A stretch of DNA of 64,000 nt, from positions 1,798,001 to 1,862,000 of the forward strand of contig OY820613.1 of NCBI GenBank assembly GCA_963681975.1. The letters are read 5' to 3'. Position 1 is the first letter of the stretch, and each line of letters starts with the position of its first letter. The translations under genes were made by a program, and so were the position numbers. The notes below the pieces were generated by a model. That model did no database searches. It saw nothing but the letters and a program-made list of their open reading frames with translations, and was not told the DNA's origin. The DNA is from JANELJ01 sp024511395 (GTDB lineage Bacteria > Pseudomonadota > Gammaproteobacteria > GRL18). Shown here one piece after another: positions 7,085 through 15,770 of the stretch.

Positions 7085-8809
7085 CCTGAATCCGAAACTT
7101 CATTTTCAGCGCACCCCAAGGCGGTCAAATTTTGGCCAGTCCGTAAGAAATTAGCAGCCGAAATGCTTTAACTAACGGCTAAAGTAATCTGCATTTAGCG
7201 GGGTATCCCTGTCTTTTGGTTATTTGCTGAATTTCGCACAAAGTAACCTCTCCCTACTCAAACGGCCCTCAATCAATCTCTGGTTTTTCATTGTTGCCTT
7301 TATCCATAACACAATTTCTCATAGACCCGCTGGAATGCCAAATAGGCAGGCGCCGTTCTGCCAAAGCGCATCACCAAGCGACGGCCGCGTTCATAAATGT
7401 GTGCAGCAAGGTATATCAATTCCTGTATCACTGTTTTTACCCGTCGTCTTTTTGCCTTGTGTCGTACAGGCGAATCGGCGCCCAGCAATCCTTCCAGTCC
7501 GATCCAGCGAAGCATATTGTAGGTGAACAGACCCAGTGTCAAAATGAGTGTATTGCTGGCAAACTTCCCTGAGGGCAGTCTCTCCAGGTCCAGGTCGGTT
7601 TTGATCTCACTATGAAACTGCTCTGAAGTAGCATGATCCCGATATAAGGCCAGTATTTCCTGGTAGAAAAGATCAAGCGTGGTCCACCAACCTTCTATGC
7701 TCAGATCAGGAATCAAGAGTGCTTGTCCGTACTTGTCGATGGTGCGTTCTGTTACCTGCATGATTCTGCGTGTGGTATAGGTCTTTCCTTCGTGTTCTTC
7801 TTCGACATACACACTGAAAGTCGCCACGCGTTTACCTTCTCTTAGGTTCTCCCAGTGGGTGCTGGCGCCCTGTTGTTCAGCATATTCGAGCCATTTCTGC
7901 TTATTAGCATAGGAAGCTTCTTTACGAGGGTTCCATTTGATCAGGAAGTCTATTTGCAATGGACTGTCAACAGCATAAAGCCAGACACGGGTGTCTTTTG
8001 CATCATGCCCGCTATCAAGGCGTACCAGGAGCTTTTGCCGCTCTGCTGGTTGCTTCGTCATGATTTGATGAACCGCGTCAAAGGTACGCGTCAGTGTAGA
8101 AATGAAGCCACATTGACTGTGTTGTTTGCCGGCGCGTAATTCGTAGCGAATGCCCCAACCCTCCTGCCCAAGATAACAGGCAATCGGTGCATAGCCGTCC
8201 GTCCCTTTATAGGTGCGTGATACATTTTCTTTCTGCGTGTTGGAGTTGTCATGAGGAGTCACATCAATGTCCAGAGGAATATGACCTGTACCGAGTGGTG
8301 TGATAGGTACGTCTCTATTGACCAGAAAATCGATGTTGGTTTGATTGATTAGTGGTATGAGTGCTGCGGCTTCGTTTTCAAACCGTGTTCGTATGCTGGC
8401 TTCTGTTGGAATGGCCTTTTGAAGTTCGAGCGCCTGATGAAAAAAATCGTCGTCGCGAACATTGTTGATGGCCTCAAAGTCATTCTTCCCTTGTGCTACC
8501 AAGCCAAGATAGGTTTTTATCATATCGTTGGTGGGTGTACCATGACGTTTCGGCAGCGCGCGATCAATTGTTTGTGTCAGTGATGTGTGACTGGAAATGG
8601 CTGCGCCAATGAGAGCTACGCCTGCATGTGAGGTGATTTCTTTATTGGATTGTTCTAGGCGAAATGTGCGCATAATGCTTTTCCGTGGTAAATATTCAGG
8701 GCAGACTCACCATTTTGGTGAGTACTGAATTATACCACAACCGGTTGAATAGTTCAGTTATTACAATTAGTTATATGTTTATCAGCGTTTTTTAAGTTTC
8801 GGATTCAGG
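7085..8809 (-). mobile_element. Complete IS1380-family insertion
   Basis: Perfect 16-bp terminal inverted repeats CCTGAATCCGAAACTT bound a 1725-bp element, flanked by the 5-bp target duplication TTAAT (7080-7084 and 8810-8814). It has inserted within the ICE remnant. Confidence 0.92.
7300..8673 (-). CDS. IS1380-family DDE transposase
   Basis: 457 residues, full family length with no break. The RNase H-like core holds acidic residues in 'PLDIDVTPHDNS', 'LLVRLDSGHD' and the late 'HSEIKTDLDLERLP' region with its Glu. The protein fills most of the element, leaving about 130 bases before the right terminal repeat. It appears capable of function. Confidence 0.9.
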   Translation of the reverse strand: MRTFRLEQSNKEITSHAGVALIGAAISSHTSLTQTIDRALPKRHGTPTNDMIKTYLGLVAQGKNDFEAINNVRDDDFFHQALELQKAIPTEASIRTRFENEAAALIPLINQTNIDFLVNRDVPITPLGTGHIPLDIDVTPHDNSNTQKENVSRTYKGTDGYAPIACYLGQEGWGIRYELRAGKQHSQCGFISTLTRTFDAVHQIMTKQPAERQKLLVRLDSGHDAKDTRVWLYAVDSPLQIDFLIKWNPRKEASYANKQKWLEYAEQQGASTHWENLREGKRVATFSVYVEEEHEGKTYTTRRIMQVTERTIDKYGQALLIPDLSIEGWWTTLDLFYQEILALYRDHATSEQFHSEIKTDLDLERLPSGKFASNTLILTLGLFTYNMLRWIGLEGLLGADSPVRHKAKRRRVKTVIQELIYLAAHIYERGRRLVMRFGRTAPAYLAFQRVYEKLCYG

Positions 8810-8814
8810 TTAAT

Positions 8815-9310
8815 CTTTCTACTGGGTGACCCATGTACGAAGGCTTTGGCTAAGCCTTTCAGAAAGTCTTAGCTAAACCGTTTAGGTAACCCTTACCGAT
8901 ACCCTTTACGTATGGCTTAGCCAACCCCTTTTCAAACGGTTGAAAAAGGCTTTAACTGAGTTCGACTGAGCATTTTAATGATGCTCCTTACTTCGCTTTA
9001 AGCCAGTAAATTCAGTACGAAGCAGAATTTTACTAACTGTTTTGAAACCCTTTTCGAAGGGTTCAACAAGCCTTGTTTGACGGTTACTTGACCCATGCGT
9101 TAACCAGTAGCAGTAACAGGATCAGTAACAGAAACAAGAGCAGTAGGCAGAAGCAGTATTGTCCAAGCCTTGCAGGCTTTGACGAGGGCGAGCGATCCCC
9201 CACATCAAGCTTTTCAACACAAAAAAGAAATCACCCACGACACAACGTCTTACTCGAACAACTACAGTTTTACCTACAATTTTACTTGTAAAAATCAGCA
9301 TAACATTAGA
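8815..9310. other. Non-coding ICE segment rich in short repeats
   Basis: No supportable gene. The DNA contains inverted copies such as TTGGCTAAGCC (about 8848) and GGCTTAGCCAA (about 8925), AACCCTTTTCGAAGGGTT (about 9045), and a direct series of CAGTAACAG/GCAGTA motifs at about 9107-9155. It may hold a structured regulatory or transfer-related region ahead of umuD, but nothing is diagnostic. Confidence 0.45.
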
Positions 9311-9330
9311 TACTGTATAAATAAACAGTA
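9311..9330 (+). promoter_or_regulatory. LexA (SOS) box of the umuDC pair
   Basis: TACTGTATAAATAAACAGTA matches the LexA consensus CTGT-N8-ACAG exactly and lies 27 bases before the umuD start codon. It predicts DNA-damage induction of both polymerase genes. Confidence 0.9.
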
Positions 9331-9356
9331 TTAATTGTGATTTTTCGAGGTTCGTC

Positions 9357-9806
9357 ATGAGTGTCTCGCTGATAGGCCGTAGCGGCGCACTTGCCTTCAT
9401 CAAAGCCAAGCGCCTTCGTATTCCATTGTTCATGGAACGTGTTTCTGCTGGTTTTCCCTCACCAGCGCAGGATTATGTTGAGCAAACGCTCGACCTTAAC
9501 GAGCTTTGCATCAAGCGACCGGCTGCAACGTTCTTTGTACGTGTTGAAGGTGATTCAATGATTGATGCCGGGATTCACCCAGATGATATTCTGGTGGTTG
9601 ATCGCTCTGTCCAAGCAGAACACGGTGACATTGTCATCGCTGGCATCCATGGTGAACTCACGGTAAAGGAGCTTCAGCTGAGGCCGTGCATCAAGCTGAT
9701 CCCAAGAAACCGGGCGTATGAACCCATCCATATTCCTGAAGGAACAGAGTTGGAGATATTTGGTGTGGTCACCAATGTGGTGCGAAACATGCGCCGTAAG
9801 TCGTGA
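9357..9806 (+). CDS. umuD: UmuD/RumA-like translesion polymerase subunit
   Basis: 149 residues, S24 LexA-fold protein. The cleavage site Ala-Gly lies in 'SAGFPSPA' (about 31-38). The catalytic Ser is in 'EGDSMIDAGI' and the catalytic Lys in 'LTVKELQL'. After RecA-stimulated self-cleavage, UmuD' joins UmuC to make DNA polymerase V. It has a perfect LexA box upstream, and umuC begins 7 bases downstream. A umuDC homologue called rumAB is a known feature of SXT/R391 elements, which fits the neighbouring integrase and prfC junction. Confidence 0.93.
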   Translation: MSVSLIGRSGALAFIKAKRLRIPLFMERVSAGFPSPAQDYVEQTLDLNELCIKRPAATFFVRVEGDSMIDAGIHPDDILVVDRSVQAEHGDIVIAGIHGELTVKELQLRPCIKLIPRNRAYEPIHIPEGTELEIFGVVTNVVRNMRRKS

Positions 9807-9813
9807 CTATCCT

Positions 9814-11082
9814 ATGCCTGTATTTGCCTTGGTGGACTGCAACAACTTTTACGCCAGTTGTGAGAAGCTGTTTCGTCCTGATTTAAAAGATACGCCGGTT
9901 GTGGTGCTGTCCAACAATGACGGCTGCGTGGTTGCACGCTCACGTGAAGCTAAGTTACTCGGTATAAAAATGGGCGTACCCGTCTTTCAGATCAAAGCTG
10001 AAATGCAGCGCCATGGCATTTTGGCATTCTCCTCTAACTATGCGCTGTATGCAGATTTGAGCAGTCGAGTAATGCGCACTTTGGAGGAGATGGCACCAAG
10101 AGTAGAGGTTTACTCCATTGACGAAGCTTTTTTGGACTTAACCGGTATTGAGTCTGCCATATCTCTTGTCGAGTTCGGACAACAAGTGCGAGAGCGCATA
10201 GGCCACTGGATTGGGATCACCGTCTGTGTAGGCATTGCACCGACAAAAACACTCGCCAAGCTGGCGAACCATGCCGCCAAGAAATATCCAGCCACTCAGG
10301 GCGTTGTAAACCTGACCAATCCAGATCGGCAACGTCGATTGCTCGCATTAGTCCCGGTTGATGATGTTTGGGGCGTTGGTAGACGGCTTTCTAAGCGTTT
10401 AAATGCGTTGGGTATCGCCACAGCCTTAGACCTAGCCAATGCCTCTCCTAGAGCCATCAGAGACCAGTTTTCAGTGGTTTTAGAAAGAACCGTCAGAGAG
10501 CTCAATGGTGAGTCGTGCATTGAACTTGAAGAGATCCCGCCAACTAAGAAGCAAATCGTCTGTAGCCGTTCATTTGGCGCAAAAGTGACGCACTTTGAAT
10601 TGTTACGTGAAGCCGTATGCGAATACGCAACCCGCGCCACTGAGAAGCTTCGCAAAGAACAGCAGCAAGCCAAAGTGCTGACCGTGTTTATACGTACCAG
10701 CCCCTTTAAGGACAACGAGCCACAGTACAGCAACTCTGCATCGGGTGAGTTACTGATCCCCAGTTGCGATACGCGGGATTTTATCGAGCTGGCCAATCAC
10801 TTACTCAAGCGAATTTGGAAGGATGGTTTTCGTTATGCCAAAGCGGGCGTCATGCTGTCTGACTTTTACGATCCAGGCATGTTTCAACCAGGACTATTCG
10901 ATGACGTATCGACCCGCTCTAATAGCCAACAGTTAATGTCTGTATTGGACACCATTAACCAAAGTGGTGCCGGAAAGGTTTTCTTTGCTGGACAAGGTAC
11001 GAAGAAAGATTGGTCGATGAAGCGAGAGTATTTGTCTCCCGCCTACACAACACGCTGGGACCAGTTGCCGCGAGTGAAGTAG
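9814..11082 (+). CDS. umuC: UmuC/RumB-like DNA polymerase V catalytic subunit
   Basis: 422 residues from the ATG at 9814, the normal UmuC length; an open extension to 9718 is overlap with umuD in another frame. Y-family motifs are present: 'ALVDCNNFYASCEKLF' at the N-terminus (first metal Asp), 'YSIDEAFLDL' with the catalytic Asp-Glu, and a C-terminal UmuC-specific region. It carries out error-prone synthesis across lesions together with UmuD'. It is co-transcribed with umuD under the LexA box. No break is seen, so it is probably functional. Confidence 0.94.
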   Translation: MPVFALVDCNNFYASCEKLFRPDLKDTPVVVLSNNDGCVVARSREAKLLGIKMGVPVFQIKAEMQRHGILAFSSNYALYADLSSRVMRTLEEMAPRVEVYSIDEAFLDLTGIESAISLVEFGQQVRERIGHWIGITVCVGIAPTKTLAKLANHAAKKYPATQGVVNLTNPDRQRRLLALVPVDDVWGVGRRLSKRLNALGIATALDLANASPRAIRDQFSVVLERTVRELNGESCIELEEIPPTKKQIVCSRSFGAKVTHFELLREAVCEYATRATEKLRKEQQQAKVLTVFIRTSPFKDNEPQYSNSASGELLIPSCDTRDFIELANHLLKRIWKDGFRYAKAGVMLSDFYDPGMFQPGLFDDVSTRSNSQQLMSVLDTINQSGAGKVFFAGQGTKKDWSMKREYLSPAYTTRWDQLPRVK

Positions 11083-11092
11083 CGCAGTTAAC

Positions 11093-11536
11093 TCAATAGG
11101 CATTCACTCTGCGACGCAGCATGTTGAGCTTATCAACTTGGCGTCGAATATCACTGAAAAATTCTTCTTTCTCTATGGCCAGCGCTAACTCCCATTCTTT
11201 GGCCAAACCTTGGCAGTCCAAAAATGAGTATCTCAGCTTCGTCTTTGAGATACGCAGCCCCTTGCTGAAGACCACGCGGTTGCCTCGTTGACCGTGAAAA
11301 CTGTTGATGTACCACTCAATGCCAAAGCCATACTTAAAGTCTCTGATACGGACACCAAGCAGCCCCCAATCTTTAAAGGGCGCATTTTCGCGAACCTTGT
11401 AATGGGTAACCCAAAAGTCATCGACTTCAGCTCGTGCCAGTGCTTTTAGCCTGTCCGTTTCTTGCTGAAGTAAATCTGATACATCTGCTTTCCATTGTTC
11501 ATTGACGATTTCTACCAAACCAATTTCCCCATCCAA
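11093..11536 (-). CDS. MobI-like auxiliary mobilisation protein (tentative)
   Basis: 147 residues, soluble, with a coiled N-terminus, a central beta-rich segment ('FGIEWYINSFHGQRGN') and a charged C-terminal helix ('EEFFSDIRRQVDKLN'). This arrangement resembles MobI, the protein that SXT/R391 and IncC elements need at oriT. The assignment rests on remembered family pattern and on the ICE context. It is convergent with umuC (11 bases apart), and its upstream region is the repeat-rich 11537-12000. Confidence 0.45.
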   Translation of the reverse strand: MDGEIGLVEIVNEQWKADVSDLLQQETDRLKALARAEVDDFWVTHYKVRENAPFKDWGLLGVRIRDFKYGFGIEWYINSFHGQRGNRVVFSKGLRISKTKLRYSFLDCQGLAKEWELALAIEKEEFFSDIRRQVDKLNMLRRRVNAY

Positions 11537-12000
11537 TTAACCCCAAAAGCCAAAACCACTATCCATTTGGCTTTTGGATCGAAACGCCAAACGTAAAACT
11601 GCCGTAACAATCACTGTTTGGCGTCTCGATATAAATCAACTCGCGCAATCCCATACCTGACAAGGGATACAGCCCGATTTCACTTAAAAACGCCTAAAAA
11701 GACGTATCGTCATGAAGATACAAACCGTTTGGCGAGTTCAGGCCAGAATGCAAACGACGTTTGGCGTCTCGATTTTTTTGGCTCAGTCATCCGCCGCCAA
11801 ACAGAGCCTATTCTCATACTTTTGCGAAAATGCAATAGGCAGATAGATGAAAGGATCTGTCACCTTTCTGCCCACCGCCAGTGCACCGAATCCTGATAAT
11901 GACATTTGAGTAAACCGCCAGAGCACTTGGAAATGCCCAAGCGTGAACAGCGCGGTTGATTGAAAACCGTTAGAGCACTTTGAGTGCACAGGAGATAAGT
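11537..12000. promoter_or_regulatory. Repeat-rich control region: candidate partition site or oriT
   Basis: The motif GTTTGGCGTCTCGAT occurs at about 11616-11630 and 11759-11773. An inverted version, ATCGAAACGCCAAACG, is at about 11579-11594, and further partial copies (CGTTTGGCGAGTT near 11729, GCAAACGACGTTTGG near 11750) lie between. The array stands between the divergent MobI-like and ParM-like genes, the usual place both for a ParR-type centromere/operator and for an SXT-type oriT. No gene is encoded here. Confidence 0.6.
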
Positions 12001-12975
12001 ATGTTTGTACTAGGCGTAGATATCGGTTACTCAAACCTGAAGCTGGCAATTGGCCAATCAGGTAGTGAACCGAAAACCATTATTCTACCTGCGGGTGCCG
12101 GTCCAGCGGATCGTATGCCGGAGCGTATCGGTGGAGGCGATGATGAAACTTGTTTGTATGTCTCTGTCGATAATGAGCGTTGGGCCGCTGGTGTTCCTGC
12201 TGGACGCCTTCAAGGCTGGGAACGAGAGCTTCACCCGGAATATCCCACCACAAAAACCTATAAGGCACTTTTTCATGCCGCCTTGTTAATGGCTGAAACA
12301 GAATCCATCGATTTGGTTGTCACTGGATTACCGGTTTCCCAGTTTCATGAACCACAACGTAAGTCTGACCTTGTGCAGCGTTTAAAAGGTGTCCATCAAG
12401 TGACGCCTAAGCGCAGCATCACCGTTCATGACGTCAAAGTGCTGCCGCAGCCTGCCGGTGCCTATATGGATCTGGTTCAAACAGGTGGAGATTTGGGCTT
12501 GATTGAAGAAGGTCGCGTCGTCGTCATAGATCCCGGCTTTTTTTCTGTTGACTGGGTTGCCCTTGAGGCCGGAGAAATTCGCTACAGCTCATCAGGAACC
12601 AGTCTTCAGGCAATGTCCGTGCTACTGGAAACCATTGATAAGCTGATTTCGGAAGATCACGGTGCCAAAGTAGGTATGGATCGACTTGAAAAAGCCATGA
12701 GAACCGGCGACTTACAGGTGCTGCTATTTGGTGAAAAAGTCGATATTTCACCTTATCTGAATGCCGCCATGAAAAAGGTAGCGCCTGTTGCTCTTACAGC
12801 CATGCGCCAATCCATGCGTGACGAAAGCATCAATGCGGACTTGGTATTGATCGCCGGAGGTGGAGCCTTGGCTTATAAGGAAGCGGCCAAGGAGATTTTT
12901 TCACGAAGCAAAATCATCGTGCCGGAACAGTCTGTTTTGGCGAACGTCCGAGGCTTCTGGTTTTATGGGGCATGA
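12001..12975 (+). CDS. ParM/StbA-type actin-like partition ATPase
   Basis: 324 residues from ATG 12001, which has GGAG 6 bases upstream; an in-frame TTG at 11980 is less likely. Actin-fold motifs are visible: phosphate 1 'LGVDIGYSNLKLAIG', phosphate 2 'VVIDPGFFSVDWV' and the adenosine motif 'VLIAGGGALAYKEA'. Such proteins form filaments that push sister copies of an element apart. SXT/R391 elements are reported to encode a partition system of this type (srpRMC), and this gene is the likely SrpM counterpart. It overlaps the next gene by 4 bases (ATGA). Confidence 0.8.
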   Translation: MFVLGVDIGYSNLKLAIGQSGSEPKTIILPAGAGPADRMPERIGGGDDETCLYVSVDNERWAAGVPAGRLQGWERELHPEYPTTKTYKALFHAALLMAETESIDLVVTGLPVSQFHEPQRKSDLVQRLKGVHQVTPKRSITVHDVKVLPQPAGAYMDLVQTGGDLGLIEEGRVVVIDPGFFSVDWVALEAGEIRYSSSGTSLQAMSVLLETIDKLISEDHGAKVGMDRLEKAMRTGDLQVLLFGEKVDISPYLNAAMKKVAPVALTAMRQSMRDESINADLVLIAGGGALAYKEAAKEIFSRSKIIVPEQSVLANVRGFWFYGA

Positions 12976-13247
12976 TCATGAGAGTTGTCGTCAACATTCC
13001 CCCAGGGAGCCACCCTGAACTGCTCAAAGAATTAGAAAAGACGCCGCCACGGGAACGCGCTGGGCGTCTGCGGATGCTGGCCACCTTTGGGTTAATTCAC
13101 ATGAGCCAACCCAATCTATCCACGACATCTGTACCGGTGGATGGCCATGCACCAGATGGTGAAGTTACTTCTATGAGTACAGCGCCAGAACCCAAAGCAG
13201 AATCACGTAAACAATCATTAAAATCAAAACTAGGGCTGGGCTTATAA
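12972..13247 (+). CDS. Small partition-operon protein (putative ParM partner)
   Basis: 91 residues. The N-terminal half ('VVVNIPPGSHPELLKELEK', then 'RERAGRLRMLATFGL') is an amphipathic, basic helical unit like those of small StbB/ParR-type adaptors. The C-terminal half is disordered and ends in a basic tail. The 4-base overlap with the ParM-like gene shows translational coupling, so it is probably the DNA- or filament-binding partner. Confidence 0.6.
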   Translation: MIMRVVVNIPPGSHPELLKELEKTPPRERAGRLRMLATFGLIHMSQPNLSTTSVPVDGHAPDGEVTSMSTAPEPKAESRKQSLKSKLGLGL

Positions 13248-13248
13248 C

Positions 13249-14490
13249 ATGGCGTTATCAGTTAGCTGGCTCGATGCCAGGTTAAATAAAGAAGCAAAAG
13301 AAACCGTAGTAAAAGCTGACCGAGACGGGCTAAGTGCTCGGGTATCGCCCAAGGGCAAAATTGTTTTTCAGTTTCGTTATCGTTTCGATGGCAAGCAACA
13401 GCGGGTAGACATAGGTACTTACCCACTTATGAAGCTTGCTGAAGCCAGGAATGAGCTGGATAGGTTAAGGGCGGTACTCGACCAGGGCAGAAACCCCAAG
13501 CTCTACCTACAGCAGGAACGGGCCAAGTATTCTGCCAATCAAAGCTTCGAATCGATTTTTCGAGACTGGATAGACTCTGCCGGTAAGCAAGGGCTAAAGG
13601 AGAAAACGTGGCACTACCAAAAACGCAGCAGTGAAATATATTTGCTGCCCCGACTTGGCAAGTATCCATTAACTGACATCACTGAATTGTCCTTAAGAAA
13701 CTGTCTTCGTGAGGTTTCGGAATCGTCTCCGTCAAACACAGAGCGCCTAGTGTCTGTACTGCATAAGTTCTATGACTGGCTGATTGATGAACAGATCTTG
13801 GAAATTAACGCTGCTGCTGGGATCACAGCAAAGAAAGTCGGCGGCAAGAAAGGCAAACGAACTCGGGTGCTAAACGACAACGAAATCAGGATACTTTGGC
13901 GTTATTTGCATGAGTCAAAAATCACTGAGAAGAATCGCATCTACATAAAGCTGCTTCTGCTATTGGGCGGTCGCAAGGGCAAACTCATTCAAGCTGAAAA
14001 GCATCACTTTGATTTGCAATCAGCAATGTGGACAGTGCCTATAGAGATCCGTAAACAAGGTGAGAAAATTGGAGCGCCAATCATGCGGCCATTGATCAGG
14101 CCTGCTATTGAGCTGATTGAACTGGCGATGCAGATGAGTAAATCAACTTACTTGTTTCCCGCGAACGGACAAGAAGAACTTGCCACAAATGGCTTTGATA
14201 CCACTATTCCTAACAATGTGAAAATCTGGGCTCGAAGGTCGCTTGGTATTGAGATGGAACACTGGTCTATGCATGATCTTCGCAGAACGATGCGAACGCG
14301 AATGTCGGCCATCACGACGCAAGAAGTTGCCGAGTTGATGATTGGCCACAGCAAAAAAGGGTTGGATGCTATCTACAACCAATATCAGTACCTGGATGAA
14401 ATGCGTCATGCTTACGACGTTTGGTATCAACAACTAGAAACCATCATCGAGCCGACAGGCTTTCCATTCAACTGGCGTTTCGGACAGTAA
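13249..14490 (+). CDS. int: SXT/R391-type tyrosine integrase
   Basis: 413 codons, the length known for SXT integrase. The N-terminal DUF4102-type arm ('ARVSPKGKIVFQFRYRFDGK') is followed by a core-binding domain and the catalytic domain, with Arg in 'LLGGRKGKLIQ', His-x-x-Arg in 'HDLRRTMR', the second His in 'MIGHSKKG' and a Tyr in 'YNQYQYLDE'. It would recombine attP with attB at the 5' end of prfC, and the truncated prfC at 15663 agrees. It begins one base after the partition gene stop, so it may be read from the partition promoter. The first Arg motif, GGRKGK instead of the common TGxRxGE, is unusual. Confidence 0.88.
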   Translation: MALSVSWLDARLNKEAKETVVKADRDGLSARVSPKGKIVFQFRYRFDGKQQRVDIGTYPLMKLAEARNELDRLRAVLDQGRNPKLYLQQERAKYSANQSFESIFRDWIDSAGKQGLKEKTWHYQKRSSEIYLLPRLGKYPLTDITELSLRNCLREVSESSPSNTERLVSVLHKFYDWLIDEQILEINAAAGITAKKVGGKKGKRTRVLNDNEIRILWRYLHESKITEKNRIYIKLLLLLGGRKGKLIQAEKHHFDLQSAMWTVPIEIRKQGEKIGAPIMRPLIRPAIELIELAMQMSKSTYLFPANGQEELATNGFDTTIPNNVKIWARRSLGIEMEHWSMHDLRRTMRTRMSAITTQEVAELMIGHSKKGLDAIYNQYQYLDEMRHAYDVWYQQLETIIEPTGFPFNWRFGQ

Positions 14491-14764
14491 GAATTTGTCG
14501 CTACCGCTACCAGGAGATTGGGATTCCTTATTGTGACCACGTCAAAAACCTTCTCAATGTTGTTTTTTGACTGGTCGCTTTAAAACTAGGCTTAAGCCGC
14601 ATAGCTATCATCAGGGTTTAATCTGGTCATTTTTCAGCCTGAACTCTTGAGTTTCTCAGTTTGAAACCACATTTAATTTGTAGTGCTTTAGGAAGTGAAA
14701 CCTTGGGTTCCATTGCTGTTCTTGAATGCACCTCCAGTTAGATTCAATTTATTGAGGATTCCAA
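14491..14764. other. Intergenic, no gene seen
   Basis: 274 bases between int and the DUF3892-like gene. I see no conserved motif beyond a likely ribosome binding site (TTGAGGA) ahead of 14765. Confidence 0.4.
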
Positions 14765-14977
14765 ATGGCGAAAGGTTCAAGTATCAACGGCAATGGTGGT
14801 AAAAATGGTGGAAATGATAGCTACACAATTACAGGGCGCGGCGAAGTAAGTCGAAAAACACTGGTTCGTGAAGTTAAGGAAGGTAAACATCCAGACACGC
14901 ACATTTACCAGCGTAATGGTGTGGAGTACGCCCGAAACAATCCAAATCACGACAAGCCTGACAACATCAACGAATAA
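14765..14977 (+). CDS. Small DUF3892-like protein of the ICE
   Basis: 70 residues: a Gly/Asn-rich start, then 'YTITGRGEVSRKTLVREV', and an end 'GVEYARNNPNHDKPDNINE' that resembles DUF3892-type small proteins. The function is unknown. GAGGA lies 8 bases before the ATG. A hairpin with 9-bp arms follows it. Confidence 0.55.
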   Translation: MAKGSSINGNGGKNGGNDSYTITGRGEVSRKTLVREVKEGKHPDTHIYQRNGVEYARNNPNHDKPDNINE

Positions 14978-14989
14978 TATTGTTAAGAG

Positions 14990-15015
14990 GTTAAGGGCGG
15001 TGCTTTGCCCTTAAC
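14990..15015 (+). terminator. Hairpin between the DUF3892-like gene and xis
   Basis: GTTAAGGGC and GCCCTTAAC form a perfect 9-bp stem between two converging genes. The T-run is poor. Confidence 0.5.
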
Positions 15016-15029
15016 GCTTTAAACCCTGC

Positions 15030-15224
15030 TCAACCTTCACTATTCTCATACTCCTCCAAGTCTTCAATGTGCCACAGCTTGTTTCGTGTATTTCGGTTGA
15101 TACGAGGTTGCGGCAAGCTGCCATCTTTTATTCTTCGCCAGAGCGTTGTATAGCTAATGTGGTAACGAGCCATAACTTCGTAAGACGTTAGAAAAGGGGT
15201 TACTTGGTGAGCTACTGCTGTCAT
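15030..15224 (-). CDS. xis: Excisionase-like small winged-helix protein (AlpA/Xis type)
   Basis: 64 residues from the ATG at 15224, which has AGGAG at proper spacing; the frame is open to 15245. The helix-turn-helix 'SYEVMARYHISYTTLWRRIKDG' followed by 'PRINRNTRNKLWHIEDLEEY' is the standard pattern of MerR/AlpA-type excisionases. Lying between integrase and the prfC junction, it probably acts as the recombination directionality factor of the ICE. Confidence 0.75.
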   Translation of the reverse strand: MTAVAHQVTPFLTSYEVMARYHISYTTLWRRIKDGSLPQPRINRNTRNKLWHIEDLEEYENSEG

Positions 15225-15245
15225 CTGCATTCTCCTGAAAATCAA

Positions 15246-15662
15246 TATAAAGCTATCATCGCCTGATTCATCATTAGTTGATGGTCAGAAAGATGCATGA
15301 TTTGTTCAGAAGATCAGGTCCATACAAATGAACTTTTAGGACAGCAGGAAAAAAACCGGTAACCAACTCAACCGGCAAACAATTAGAGATAATCGCGAAC
15401 GTCTTACCATCATTTCTCGATTTTTCGCATGAAAAATATAGGTAAGTTTTGGCCAGAACCCAGTAACCACAAGGCCTACAGCCAGATTTGTGTCATGGAA
15501 TTTTCGCCAAAGACCTCTAAAACGGAATTTGTACTCAAGTTTGTACACACTTTCCGAGGTTACGCTTGAACATCATTGAAAAGCAAAGAAACGAGAAAAA
15601 GACAAAAAGCCTTTAAATTCAGTACGTAGAGATGTGATTGTGGTGTGCAATGAAAGGTGATT
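15246..15662. other. Terminal ICE segment next to the attachment site
   Basis: About 420 bases with no supportable gene; the short open frames do not resemble proteins. The position suggests it carries the arm-type integrase sites and, in SXT-type elements, signals at the prfC junction. Confidence 0.4.
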
Positions 15663-15749
15663 TTAAGCGTTGAAAGGCTGGGCGGCATCAGGGTGAGAAA
15701 TAATAGCGAAGGTACGACGACGCCTTATTTGCTCTAAAAATTCACTCAT
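15663..15749 (-). pseudogene. prfC: prfC 5' stump at the ICE junction (att site)
   Basis: The minus strand reads MSEFLEQ..., then 'RRTFAIISHPDA', the conserved N-terminus of peptide release factor 3. It departs from the expected 'GKTT' P-loop directly after 'HPDA' and stops six residues later. The break is at the codons where SXT/R391 elements integrate. The start lies 21 bases beyond the rimI stop in the same direction, resembling the rimI-yjjG-prfC order of E. coli. The body of prfC is nowhere in the window, so RF3 is split from its start here. This is an att junction carrying the native prfC promoter side. Confidence 0.88.
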
Positions 15750-15770
15750 AATAAAACTCAATTATTTAAT

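Noticed and set aside
7300..8673. Long minus-strand gene in the ICE region as possible cargo function
   Set aside because: Perfect terminal repeats and the TTAAT duplication show it is simply an IS1380 transposase.
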